Assembly (NCBI GenBank): GCA_017312345.1 | Contig: BLAA01000004.1 | Span: forward strand, 1 to 64,000 | Direction of reading: 5' to 3' | DNA from: Candidatus Denitrolinea symbiosum | Lineage (GTDB): Bacteria > Chloroflexota > Anaerolineae > Anaerolineales > Villigracilaceae | Length of the DNA stretch: 64,000 bases | Shown: piece after piece, positions 35,170-42,733 of the stretch | How positions within the stretch are numbered: the first letter of the stretch is position 1 | How the letters are laid out: each line of letters opens with the position of its first letter | Notes under the pieces: generated by a model | The model's input: only the letters and a program-made list of their open reading frames with translations | Told to the model about the DNA's origin: nothing | Database searches by the model: none | Position numbers and translations under genes: made by a program

Positions 35170-35242
35170 TGCCTGGATTTTTTGCGTCAAGCCGCCAAGG
35201 CTCAAAGGTTCTTTGTGGCTTGGCGCTTTCGTGACTTTGTGT
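35170..35242. repeat. 9-bp period tract
   Basis: CAAGCCGCC, AAGGCTCAA, AGGTTCTTT, GTGGCTTGG, CGCTTTCGT and GACTTTGTG follow at nine-base spacing. The first half and the second half are partly complementary. Confidence 0.6.
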
Positions 35243-35300
35243 TTAGCCCATCATTTTAGCCGCTCTCCCGACGATTGCGTCTTTTCCGCCTCGATAGTGT

Positions 35301-35309
35301 TGTTATAAT
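35301..35309 (+). promoter_or_regulatory. Extended -10 promoter for first prenyltransferase
   Basis: TGTTATAAT is a perfect extended -10 (TGN then TATAAT). It lies 29 bases before the ATG at 35339, which has its own AAGGAG. Confidence 0.6.
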
Positions 35310-35338
35310 CATCCAATTCTTTGCTCAAGGAGCCCCTC

Positions 35339-36364
35339 ATGAATTTTGCAATGTGGAAAAAAGCCCTCAACGTCATCCCCGAAGTCTCGAAAGAGGAGTG
35401 GGACAAACTGGATGTCGTCTCGAAGTGGCTGATCTCGACCCGCGCCGCAGTCCTCATTATGACCTTCATCTCCGCCGCCCTCGCGGGACTTTTCGCCTGG
35501 CGCGACGGTTCGTTCTCCTTCCTGCCGTGGCTCGCGCTGACCCTCGGCCTGATCCTCGCCCACGCTTCCAACAACATCTTCAACGACTTCACCGATTATG
35601 TCCGCGGCGTGGATAAAGACAACTATTTCCGCACCATCTACGGCGCGCAGCCCATCGCCTCGGGCTTGATGACGCGCCGCCAGCACCTGACCTACTTCGC
35701 GGTGACGGGTCTGCTTGCCCTGCTGTGCGGCCTCTATCTCATCTATATTAATGCCGGCGATCCCGTCGTCTGGATTCTGCTCGGGCTGGGCGCGTTCTTC
35801 GTCCTGTTCTACACCTGGCCGCTTAAGTACATCGCCCTCGGCGAGGTGGCCGTTCTCATCGTCTGGGGCCCGCTGATGATCGGCGGCGGCTACTACGTAT
35901 TGACTCACGCCTGGGACTGGAACGTGGCTATCGCCAGCCTGCCCTATGTTTTCGGCGTGACGACCGTCATCTTCGGCAAACACATTGACAAACTCCAAAT
36001 TGACCGCGAGAAGAAGATCCACACCCTGCCCGTCCTCATCGGCGAGAAGGCCGCGCGCTATACCATCCTGGCGATGATGATCCTGCCGTACCTTATCACC
36101 GCCTATCTGATCGCGATCAAATTTTTCACGCCGATCATGCTGGTTGTGCTGCTGGCGATTCCCACCCTGCGGAGAGTCCTGCCGGCCTTCCTAAAGCCGA
36201 AGCCCGCCGAACGTCCCGCGGATTTTCCCGACGGGCAGGGCGGCTGGCCGCTCTATTTCGCCCCGATGTCTTTCTGGAACAACCGCTCCTTCGGCATGTA
36301 CTTTATGCTCGGCCTGCTGGCGGACGTGTTGATACGAATTTTCATCCCCGCCTTCTGGCGATGA
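35339..36364 (+). CDS. UbiA-family prenyltransferase, first copy
   Basis: This 341-residue membrane protein has about eight or nine hydrophobic helices and both Asp-rich motifs of UbiA/MenA enzymes: NDFTDYVRGVDKDN near residues 80-93 and HIDKLQIDREKK near 215-226. These bind the Mg-pyrophosphate of a prenyl donor. The start at 35339 follows CAAGGAG; a TTG further upstream is less likely. The acceptor is unknown. A MenA-like role in quinone synthesis fits a respiratory locus but is inference. A close paralogue follows. Confidence 0.85.
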   Translation: MNFAMWKKALNVIPEVSKEEWDKLDVVSKWLISTRAAVLIMTFISAALAGLFAWRDGSFSFLPWLALTLGLILAHASNNIFNDFTDYVRGVDKDNYFRTIYGAQPIASGLMTRRQHLTYFAVTGLLALLCGLYLIYINAGDPVVWILLGLGAFFVLFYTWPLKYIALGEVAVLIVWGPLMIGGGYYVLTHAWDWNVAIASLPYVFGVTTVIFGKHIDKLQIDREKKIHTLPVLIGEKAARYTILAMMILPYLITAYLIAIKFFTPIMLVVLLAIPTLRRVLPAFLKPKPAERPADFPDGQGGWPLYFAPMSFWNNRSFGMYFMLGLLADVLIRIFIPAFWR

Positions 36365-36370
36365 TTTCAA

Positions 36371-36403
36371 AAACCAGGTTTCTTGTAGAAACCTGGTTTT
36401 TTT
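36371..36403 (+). terminator. Terminator of the GAAACC repeat type
   Basis: AAACCAGGTTTC and GAAACCTGGTTT form a 12-base stem with a TTGTA loop, followed by seven Ts. It separates the two prenyltransferase genes. Each arm is itself nearly palindromic; related elements end nuoH and nuoN. Confidence 0.85.
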
Positions 36404-36456
36404 GTATGTAATCAGTTGTATAATTTGCCACAATCAAACTCAAGGAGAGAGTAATC

Positions 36457-37500
36457 ATGAAGATCAACTTTGCCATGTGGCGTAAGGCTATGTGGGAACT
36501 CGTCAAGATGGACGACAAAAAAGAGTGGGACGCGCTGGACGTTATATCCAAGTGGCTGATCGCCACGCGCTCCGCCGTCACCACGGTTACCATCTATTCC
36601 TGCATCATCGCGGGACTGCTCGCCTGGCGCGATGGATTCTTCCAGTGGCTCCCGTTCCTCGTCCTGACCCTCAGCCTGTTCATCGCCCACGGGACCAATA
36701 ACCTGCTCAACGATTACACCGATTTCTCGCGCGGCGTGGATAAGGATAACTATTTCCGCACACAATATGGAGTCCATCCGCTTGTGCAGGGTTTCTGGAC
36801 CAAATCGCAGCAACTCCAATGGTTTGTTGCCAGCGGCATTCTTGCGGTGATCGGCGGTTTTTATGCCCTGTTCTACACAGGCTTTAATCCCTACGTGATC
36901 GGACTGTTTGTGTTCGGCGCGTTGATCTTGCTGTTCTACACCTGGCCTCTTAAATACTGGGCCCTGGGTGAGTTTGCCATCTTCCTTATCTGGGGACCGG
37001 TGATGATCGCTGGCGTCTACTTTGTCCTCGCGCTTGGGGCCGGGGTGCACAATCCCGCCAATTTGTGGAATGTGGCACTGGCGGGCGTTCCCTTCGGGCT
37101 CAGCGTTGCCAGCATCAACGTGGCCAAGCATATTGACAAGAGTGTGGATGACCGCGAGCGGGGCGTCGGCACCTTCCCTGTGCGCGTCGGCGAAAAAACG
37201 GCCCGGGCGGTCAACCAACTGGCGGTTATTGCTGTTTATGCGGTCGTTCTATATCTGGTCGTCGTTCATTATTTCACCCCCATCATGTTGATCGTCTTCT
37301 TCGCGGTCAAACGGGCCTTGCTCGTCCTCGGCGTGCTCAACAAGCCGCGTCCCTCCGAGCCGCCCAAAGAATGGAAGGCCTGGCCAACCTGGTTTTCAGG
37401 TTTTGCCTTCTATCACAATCGTTTGTTCGGCGGTCTGCTCATTTCCGGCTTGATTGTGGATTCGCTTTTGCGCATTCTCCTGCCGTCGTTCTGGCGTTGA
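36457..37500 (+). CDS. UbiA-family prenyltransferase, second copy
   Basis: This 347-residue paralogue shares the same layout with the first copy: an N-terminal FAMWRKAMWELVKMDDKKEWDALDVISKWLIATR, the first Asp-rich motif NDYTDFSRGVDKDN, and the second motif HIDKSVDDRERG. The end (LPSFWR) also matches (IPAFWR). The first copy probably arose by tandem duplication. A TATAAT is at 36419-36424 and CAAGGAGAGAG precedes the ATG, so it can be expressed independently. Confidence 0.85.
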   Translation: MKINFAMWRKAMWELVKMDDKKEWDALDVISKWLIATRSAVTTVTIYSCIIAGLLAWRDGFFQWLPFLVLTLSLFIAHGTNNLLNDYTDFSRGVDKDNYFRTQYGVHPLVQGFWTKSQQLQWFVASGILAVIGGFYALFYTGFNPYVIGLFVFGALILLFYTWPLKYWALGEFAIFLIWGPVMIAGVYFVLALGAGVHNPANLWNVALAGVPFGLSVASINVAKHIDKSVDDRERGVGTFPVRVGEKTARAVNQLAVIAVYAVVLYLVVVHYFTPIMLIVFFAVKRALLVLGVLNKPRPSEPPKEWKAWPTWFSGFAFYHNRLFGGLLISGLIVDSLLRILLPSFWR

Positions 37501-37611
37501 GCCGCCCTCTGGCCTGATTGCGCCGGGCGCCGACGCGGGATTGACGGATGGGTTAAAAATGCCCAAAGTTTTTCCGATTTCAGCCGGTGGAAACTTTGAG
37601 CAGTTTTGCGC

Positions 37612-38037
37612 TCAGGGCAATTTTTCGAGCGTGAAGTCCAGCCGCGTTGTTTCGCCTTCCTTGACAACGACTTCCTGGCTCGACTCTTTATAGCCGTCTT
37701 TCCTTGCCGTCAGGGTGAAGGTCCCCGCTGGGAGCGGCCATGTGTATTTTCCGTCTTCCCCGCTGAGTACGAGAATCTCTGAGACGGCTGTGGATCCCTC
37801 CGTCACCGCGATGCCGACCTCGGCTAACGGATTCCCCTCGCTGTCGGCGATCGTTCCGAGAACCTGCGTGTTTGTTCCTTGAACGGCAGCGGGCGGCAAA
37901 ACATCGTCATCGGATATTGAGGCGTCTTTGCCCGAGCACCCCGCGAGAAGCAGGATAACGATTCCCGCTCCAATTACGAAAAATTGCTGTCCAACCTGGT
38001 CAAATGCGGATCCGGTGTGCGATCGTCCAGTAAACAT
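37612..38037 (-). CDS. Lipoprotein with carboxypeptidase-regulatory-like domain
   Basis: This 141-residue lipoprotein has a lipobox LLLAGCSG near residue 34. The C-terminal 80 residues form one beta-sandwich repeat of the CarboxypepD_reg type (VLGTIADSEGNPLAEVGIAVTEG, DGKYTWPLPAGTFTLTARKDGYKESSQEV). Such domains are found on surface proteins and may help binding or stability. AAGGAGGCTCTCG precedes the ATG. It lies downstream of the serine protease and may share its transcript. Confidence 0.8.
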   Translation of the reverse strand: MFTGRSHTGSAFDQVGQQFFVIGAGIVILLLAGCSGKDASISDDDVLPPAAVQGTNTQVLGTIADSEGNPLAEVGIAVTEGSTAVSEILVLSGEDGKYTWPLPAGTFTLTARKDGYKESSQEVVVKEGETTRLDFTLEKLP

Positions 38038-38057
38038 CGAGAGCCTCCTTAATCATG

Positions 38058-38086
38058 CCCCCGGCCATTTTTTGGATGGCCGGGGG
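38058..38086 (-). terminator. Hairpin between protease and lipoprotein
   Basis: CCCCCGGCCAT and ATGGCCGGGGG form an 11-base perfect stem. No good T-run follows on the minus strand, so it may be an mRNA-stabilising or partial terminator hairpin within the operon. Confidence 0.5.
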
Positions 38087-38108
38087 ATTTGTCGAGTCTA
38101 CGCCGATT

Positions 38109-39077
38109 TTACGGATACGGATAGTTTCTCCAGGTTTTGAAGTTGTTGAAGACAGCCTGCCGAATGCGGGTGGCACTGTTCCCGAAGTACGGGCTTACGC
38201 TGGTTCCGTAAGTGTGAATGCCGACGCCGTAATAGCAGTTCTTGGTGCATCCGCTGCCGGTCCACCATTGGTAGAACGGAGAACCGCTCTGACCGCCGTA
38301 GGTATCGATGTTGTACCAGAACCGATACGTATTGACGTGCGTGACGCGGCCGCTCATGAACCATTGTTGGCCTGAAGGCTTGTCGCCGGGATAGCCTTTG
38401 ACGGTGAAGTTTCCTGGGAAGGCATTGCTTGCCTGCCAGCGGTAGCCGAACCATCCCACCGTATTGCCCTTGGCGGCTTTGGTCTGGATCGCGCCGTAAT
38501 CGTAGCTGGGATTGTGGCTCGACGTCCATCCAGATACGCTAAAGAGCCGATGCGAAGTGGTGGACCCGTAGGGCGCACTCGCTCCATTGCGGCCCGGATA
38601 GACCGTGATGGAAGTGGCCCATTTGTTGGTCGAGGCATCGTAGACGCAGTGACCGGCTGTAATGACGGTGCGCGGGCCGATGAACCAGCCCGTGCAGCTT
38701 CCGGTCCCGCTCGGGAATTTCACCACCAGGTACGCGATCGCCCGGTTGGGGAATGCTGTGGTGGGATTTTGTCGCTTACGCCCATCGGCGCCGATGACCG
38801 ATTCCGGGCTGCCGCCTCCCAGGGGCGCGAGGTTCAGGTCCGCTTCCGGGATGATGGTATTTGTTTTAGAGAGTCTGCCGTTTCCGACGTGGGGCGCAGA
38901 AGACTTTAGCCCGGATATTTCCGCCATCGGCAGGACGCCGTCTATGTTGGAAACGGGCGTGTTTGGATCAAGGGCGGCTTCCTGAGCGTTCGCAGACCCT
39001 GTCGATACGCCGACGCTCGCGATGAGCGCCAGAATAGTGACGATCAAAAAAGTAAAATTAGCCTGTCGTTTCATCAT
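38109..39077 (-). CDS. Secreted V8-like serine protease
   Basis: This 322-residue protein has a Sec signal peptide (MMKRQANFTFLIVTILALIASV, Ala-rich end near residue 32), a propeptide-like region to about residue 105, and a trypsin-fold domain of the glutamyl endopeptidase type. The triad residues are His143 (TAGHCVYD), Asp193 (PSYDYGAI) and Ser264 (GGQSGSP). Cys128 and Cys144 flank the His, and two more Cys near the end probably form a disulfide. It should act outside the cell. AAGAAGGAG precedes the start. Confidence 0.9.
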   Translation of the reverse strand: MMKRQANFTFLIVTILALIASVGVSTGSANAQEAALDPNTPVSNIDGVLPMAEISGLKSSAPHVGNGRLSKTNTIIPEADLNLAPLGGGSPESVIGADGRKRQNPTTAFPNRAIAYLVVKFPSGTGSCTGWFIGPRTVITAGHCVYDASTNKWATSITVYPGRNGASAPYGSTTSHRLFSVSGWTSSHNPSYDYGAIQTKAAKGNTVGWFGYRWQASNAFPGNFTVKGYPGDKPSGQQWFMSGRVTHVNTYRFWYNIDTYGGQSGSPFYQWWTGSGCTKNCYYGVGIHTYGTSVSPYFGNSATRIRQAVFNNFKTWRNYPYP

Positions 39078-39497
39078 ATACTCCTTCTTGGTGGCAAAGT
39101 TGGAAAAAGTATTTCGTTCCCATAAGGGAACTTCAGCGTCGATCTCCTGACTGCCCTGCTGCGGGCATGATTGTGATTTTCAATAGTTCATCGCGTCATG
39201 GCGCCTCCAAAAGAATCTGGGATAATTTTCTCTTTGACCGCAGATGATAGCGTTTTAAAAATACCTGACTACGTTGGCGCTTATGGTGTGATTTTCATGT
39301 CGTGCGTTGCGCGAATTTCATGGAAATTCCAAAACTTGTGTTGAAAATCGCCGCATATTCAGTTCACAAAAAGGGGAAGCCTAACAAAACTGTAAACTTA
39401 TTGTATAACCATTCTATCGTTTTTTCAAGGAAACAAAAGTACTATCAAAGTCTGATATGGGCAGAGCCCCTGCGGCCGGTTTTCGGGATGAGATATT
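39078..39497. other. Protease upstream region, no gene
   Basis: This 420-base AT-rich spacer has no convincing gene. It contains a short hairpin (GTTCCC-ATAA-GGGAAC, 39116-39131), two copies of TGTGATTTTCA (about 39171 and 39287), and a copy of TGGCGCCTCCA (39198) also found at 35089. These may belong to the promoter and leader of the protease gene. Confidence 0.5.
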
Positions 39498-40346
39498 TCA
39501 TAAAGGGGGCGTCCATTCCACTTCCAGCCACGCCGCCTCATTCTTCAATACTCCGAATCCGATCTCTCCTTCGGGCGTGAACTTCGCGAACTGATTGTCA
39601 ATCCAGATGACCAGTCCCAGCGGCGGACGCGGACTCACCGGCGACTCGGACACGAGCGCGTCGTCCACCCAAAAAGCGGACCGCGTCGGACTCCACTCGA
39701 GGCGGTACGCGTGCCATTCAGTTGGATCCACGCTGATGCGTGTTCCCGCCTCCCCGATGACGCGGCGAGCTAATCCCCTCAGCCACATCCGCGTCCTGCG
39801 CGTAGCCAGAAATGGGGAGGCCAGGATACCCGTCAGCGCCAACAATGAAGAGGGGATGCGCGGAGAAGAAAACGCCTGCGCCAGAAATCCATTTCCAAAA
39901 CCGGCCTCGGAATCCCGAAGTCCCATTTCGGAATCCCGAAGTTCTACCTCGGGATCGTTTTCGGGATCATTTCCGAAAGCAGAGCTTTCGGATTCCTGAT
40001 TCAAGTTAAATGACAGCCAGTTCTCCTCCGACGCGTGGAAAAACCAGACCGCGTTGGGAAGCGCGGGCAGGCGAAGCGGATTCCCGCCAAATCCGAGCGA
40101 GAGTCCGAACGGGTCGTTCCACAGCCCGAAGCCCCACGTCCCGGGCAGGGAAGCGCTCGAGACGCGGGCGCGCAGGCTCAGGGTCAGGGGAGGACGCGAG
40201 GGAAAGTCTCCGCGCGGGAGGCCGCTGTAGTCGTCCAGTTGGGCGAAGCGATAGGCGGAGGCGTCGCCCGCGGGGATTTCCATCCGCCAGCCGTTGGGGA
40301 GGGGTGTGACGTTTGCCTGCTTTGAGAAACGCGGGATGATGGGCAT
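39498..40346 (-). CDS. Hypothetical protein, probable concanavalin-like lectin fold
   Basis: This 282-residue protein has no signal peptide. The order of beta-strand-like segments (LTLSLRARVSSASLPGTWGFGLWNDPF, WHAYRLEWSPTRSAFWVDDALV, GLVIWIDNQFA, AAWLEVEWTPPL) resembles concanavalin-A-like or GH16-like domains, but catalytic residues are not evident. A hydrophilic insert near residues 118-150 comes from a repeat tract with the unit CTTCGGGATTCCGA on the coding strand. It lies next to the GGDEF gene and may be cotranscribed with it. Confidence 0.6.
   Translation of the reverse strand: MPIIPRFSKQANVTPLPNGWRMEIPAGDASAYRFAQLDDYSGLPRGDFPSRPPLTLSLRARVSSASLPGTWGFGLWNDPFGLSLGFGGNPLRLPALPNAVWFFHASEENWLSFNLNQESESSAFGNDPENDPEVELRDSEMGLRDSEAGFGNGFLAQAFSSPRIPSSLLALTGILASPFLATRRTRMWLRGLARRVIGEAGTRISVDPTEWHAYRLEWSPTRSAFWVDDALVSESPVSPRPPLGLVIWIDNQFAKFTPEGEIGFGVLKNEAAWLEVEWTPPL
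39895..40010. repeat. CGGAATCCCGAAG repeats inside a gene
   Basis: CGGAATCCCGAAGT occurs twice 24 bases apart, followed by diverged units (CTCGGGATCG, TTCGGGATCA, TTCCGAAAG). Each unit is close to a palindrome. The tract remains open and encodes an Asp/Glu/Ser/Gly-rich insert. Confidence 0.75.
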
Positions 40347-40347
40347 G

Positions 40348-41454
40348 TCAGCCGCCTGTGACGACTTTATTTTTCCCGGCTTCCTTGGCAGACTTGAGGA
40401 ACTGTTCCGCCTTTAGGAGCAATTCCATCGTGTTCTGGCCGTGCGCGGGGAAACTTGCCACGCCAACCGAGATGGTGGTCGGATAGAGCCAGCGCTGCGA
40501 GGCGCGTTCCACGGCCGCCCGCAGGCGTTCTCCGATTGCGGATGCCTGCCGGCTGTTGGTATCGGGCAGGATCACGATGAATTCGTCTCCCATGCGCCAG
40601 CGGCCGAGGAAATCTTCAGGGCGAAGAACGGCGGCGAGCGTGGCGTTCAGCTTGCGGATGATATCGTCGCCTGCCGCGTAGCCCACGCTGTTGTAGCGGC
40701 GCAGGTCGTCGCCGTCCACAAGGCAGACGCTCAACGGCCTGTCCTGTTGCGCGGCTTCCCGCAGCGCAAGGTCCAGTTTGTGTTGGATGGCGATCATGTT
40801 GGGGGAACCGCTGATCGGATCGGTGTAGGCTAGTCCGAAGGTGTTTTCGAGCATATAGCCCAGGTCGGTGATGCGTTTCGACATCAGCACGATGGCCTGG
40901 GCGGTGTCGTAACTCAATTTCAACGTCTCGTCTATGTGGATGATCTTGAAACTCTCGCTGCTTGACGAGAAGTTGTGTTTTTCATTTAGATATTTCCAGA
41001 CCATGGTGGCGTCGGACGGCTGGTTGAGGGGAAAATGAAAGACGCTGAGCCGCGCAATGGGGGAATTCAATCCGAATTGTTTCGCGTTCTCATTTAATTG
41101 TTTGTACAGCTGCCTGGCTTTTTGCGCGTGCATTTCATGCGTTTCCCCGATCATCACGGCCACAAAGTCGTCGCCCGTTATGCGGTAGACGTTGGAGCGG
41201 GTGATGTCTTTGATGGCAAAACCGAACCAGCGGAGCAGGCTGTCGCCGAAGGCGCGCCCCTTGACTTTGTTGATCTCCTTCAAATTACAGGCGTCCACCG
41301 CGACCAGAGAGAGCGGCTGACGCGAGCGATTTCCAAAATCGTTGTCAATCGCCTCGGAAAAACCGACCAGGTTGCTGCAACCGGTCAACAAGTCGGTTCG
41401 AAAAAAGGGATTCTGAAGTTCCGCGCGGTTCACGGCATCGCTACCCGCGGCCAT
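40348..41454 (-). CDS. Tandem GGDEF-domain protein with degenerate motifs
   Basis: This 368-residue protein has two GGDEF domains. The first (about residues 20-150) has TGDDF where GGDEF is expected. The second (about 205-365) has RMGDEF, with Met in place of the first Gly, but otherwise a typical fold (LTDPISGSPNMIA, VDGDDLRRYNSVGYAAGDDIIRKL, TISVGVASFPAHG). Whether it still makes cyclic-di-GMP is doubtful; it could instead bind GTP or c-di-GMP. No sensor or membrane segment is seen. Confidence 0.85.
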   Translation of the reverse strand: MAAGSDAVNRAELQNPFFRTDLLTGCSNLVGFSEAIDNDFGNRSRQPLSLVAVDACNLKEINKVKGRAFGDSLLRWFGFAIKDITRSNVYRITGDDFVAVMIGETHEMHAQKARQLYKQLNENAKQFGLNSPIARLSVFHFPLNQPSDATMVWKYLNEKHNFSSSSESFKIIHIDETLKLSYDTAQAIVLMSKRITDLGYMLENTFGLAYTDPISGSPNMIAIQHKLDLALREAAQQDRPLSVCLVDGDDLRRYNSVGYAAGDDIIRKLNATLAAVLRPEDFLGRWRMGDEFIVILPDTNSRQASAIGERLRAAVERASQRWLYPTTISVGVASFPAHGQNTMELLLKAEQFLKSAKEAGKNKVVTGG

Positions 41455-41513
41455 TATAATGGGCGGACACGTCTGATGAGTTTGCAGTTTTGACAGACGA
41501 AGCGCGGAGAGCG

Positions 41514-42101
41514 ATGAGATTTAACTGGCGATTGGTTTTGGCGGCGATTTTCCTGCTGGTCTCCATTCCCCTTTTGATTTGGGGATTTTGGCCGCCGCGC
41601 CGCGAGACGGCGACGGTCCCTCTCGTGACCCCGGCGGGCGCGCCCTCACTGCCCGGGCGGACTGCCCGCCTGACGTATTCGCCCTCGATGCGCGCCGGGG
41701 ATTCGCAGGTGGCGCGGCTGGACGTTTCCGCGGACGGCGACCTGCCTCCCGGCTATGACGTGGTCGCGGAGGCGCGGCTGGATTTTCCGCTGGCGGAGGC
41801 GCGGCCCGCGGAGCTCGTCAGCGCGGCGTTGACGGAGGGACACGGCGCGACGTTCTACTGGGAAGCGAAACCGCGCGAGACGAGAACTTCGAGCGGGACG
41901 CTTTGGCTGTACCTGCGATTCGTCCCGAAGGCGGGCGGCGAGGAGACGCGTCAGCCGGTCTGGGCGGAAAGGGTGGAGATCCGCTCCACGTCGCTGTTGG
42001 GGCGGACCGGAAGCGAGGCGCGGGCGGCTGGGGCGGCGGGGACGCTGGCCGGGTTGGTCATCCTGTTGTGGGCGCGTTCCGCGAAGCAGAATCGGGCGTG
42101 A
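41514..42101 (+). CDS. Hypothetical membrane protein
   Basis: This 195-residue protein has an N-terminal hydrophobic helix (WRLVLAAIFLLVSIPLLIWGFW) and a second at the C-terminus (AAGTLAGLVILLWA). The 130 residues between look like a beta-rich extracytoplasmic domain (ARLDVSADGDLPPGYDVVAEARLDFPL). I do not recognise the family. I chose the ATG at 41514 with CGGAGAGCG upstream; an in-frame TTG at 41490 is possible. A TATAAT at 41455-41460 may serve as its promoter. Confidence 0.65.
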   Translation: MRFNWRLVLAAIFLLVSIPLLIWGFWPPRRETATVPLVTPAGAPSLPGRTARLTYSPSMRAGDSQVARLDVSADGDLPPGYDVVAEARLDFPLAEARPAELVSAALTEGHGATFYWEAKPRETRTSSGTLWLYLRFVPKAGGEETRQPVWAERVEIRSTSLLGRTGSEARAAGAAGTLAGLVILLWARSAKQNRA

Positions 42102-42216
42102 CGTGGCGCCGTTTGGACAGGAATGCCTCGGCTGGAAAGGCAAAGCCATCCTGTAAATATATGACGATTATCACCCAAAAAATTGACATGCTTTCATTCA
42201 GCGCGTTTGCGCTTCA

Positions 42217-42225
42217 TGGTACAAT
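42217..42225 (+). promoter_or_regulatory. Extended -10 promoter for nuoA
   Basis: TGGTACAAT is an extended -10 (TGN then TACAAT), 47 bases before the nuoA start, which has TTGAGGAGCGACC. The same nine bases form the murE promoter at 53993. Confidence 0.6.
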
Positions 42226-42272
42226 TTTCAGGTCAGCCTTGCGGTTGGCGGATATTTCTTTGAGGAGCGACC

Positions 42273-42629
42273 ATGCAAACCGAGTGGACCTACATTGGCT
42301 TGTTCCTGATCGTGGGCGCATTAATTCCGGCAGCGGCGATCATTGTGGCGGCGATTTTGTCTCCGCGGAAGCCCAATCCGATCAAGGCAAGCACATATGA
42401 ATGCGGCATCGAAACGGTGGGAGAGAATTGGGTGCAATTCAAGGCTCAGTATTACATTTTCGCCCTGATCTTTCTGGTCTTCGATGTGGAAACGGTGTTC
42501 CTGTTCCCGTGGGCGGTCTCGCTGAACAAACTGGGTTTGTTTGTCGTGATCGAGGGCATCATCTTCATTGGAATCCTCGTCGCAGGACTCGTCTATACCT
42601 GGCGCAAAGGAATGCTGGAGTGGGTATAG
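42273..42629 (+). CDS. nuoA: NADH-quinone oxidoreductase subunit A
   Basis: NuoA (118 residues) is a three-helix membrane subunit of complex I at the junction with the quinone site. The conserved loop KASTYECGIETVGENWVQFKAQYYIFALIFLVFDVETVFLFPW is intact. A terminator-like hairpin follows. nuoB, C and D, which normally come next, are not in this window. Confidence 0.95.
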   Translation: MQTEWTYIGLFLIVGALIPAAAIIVAAILSPRKPNPIKASTYECGIETVGENWVQFKAQYYIFALIFLVFDVETVFLFPWAVSLNKLGLFVVIEGIIFIGILVAGLVYTWRKGMLEWV

Positions 42630-42647
42630 ATTTAAATTGGAAGGCGG

Positions 42648-42683
42648 AAGGCTGAAAGGATTTTCTTTTCAGCCTTTTCTTTG
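42648..42683 (+). terminator. Hairpin after nuoA
   Basis: AAGGCTGAAA and TTTCAGCCTT form a ten-base stem around GGATTTTC-type loop bases, followed by TTCTTTG. It would end or reduce transcription between nuoA and nuoH. Confidence 0.7.
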
Positions 42684-42733
42684 TGTAATACCTCCTCGCC
42701 TCCGGCAGGAGCGAGGGTAATCAGGAGCAACAC

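Larger units (their letters stand above)
34874..35338. other. hdrC-ubiA divergent spacer
   Basis: This 465-base spacer has no gene. On the hdr side are a leader hairpin (34898-34925) and a perfect CRP-type palindrome (34955-34970). The middle holds an AT-rich stretch with an inverted pair (CTATATGTATAG at 35029-35040 and CATACATATAG at 35072-35082), then a GC-rich structured block (35085-35170), and a 9-bp period tract (35170-35242). An extended -10 for the prenyltransferase is at 35301-35309. Confidence 0.7.

Noticed and set aside
35085..35170. Possible cyclic-di-GMP class I riboswitch on the minus strand (GCCGGGTTGCC and GGCGCAAAGCC words)
   Set aside because: The two words are in the reverse order to the known aptamer and the tetraloop and receptor are not recognisable.
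35065..35259. Plus-strand frame of 64 codons in the hdr-ubiA spacer
   Set aside because: It runs through the structured block and the 9-bp repeat tract; composition follows the repeats rather than codon use.
39302..39580. Plus-strand frame of 92 codons in the AT-rich spacer
   Set aside because: No ribosome binding site, no family resemblance, and its 3' part is antisense to the lectin-fold-like gene.
41455..41460. TATAAT as a promoter for the GGDEF gene
   Set aside because: On the minus strand it overlaps the start codon, so it can only serve the plus-strand gene.
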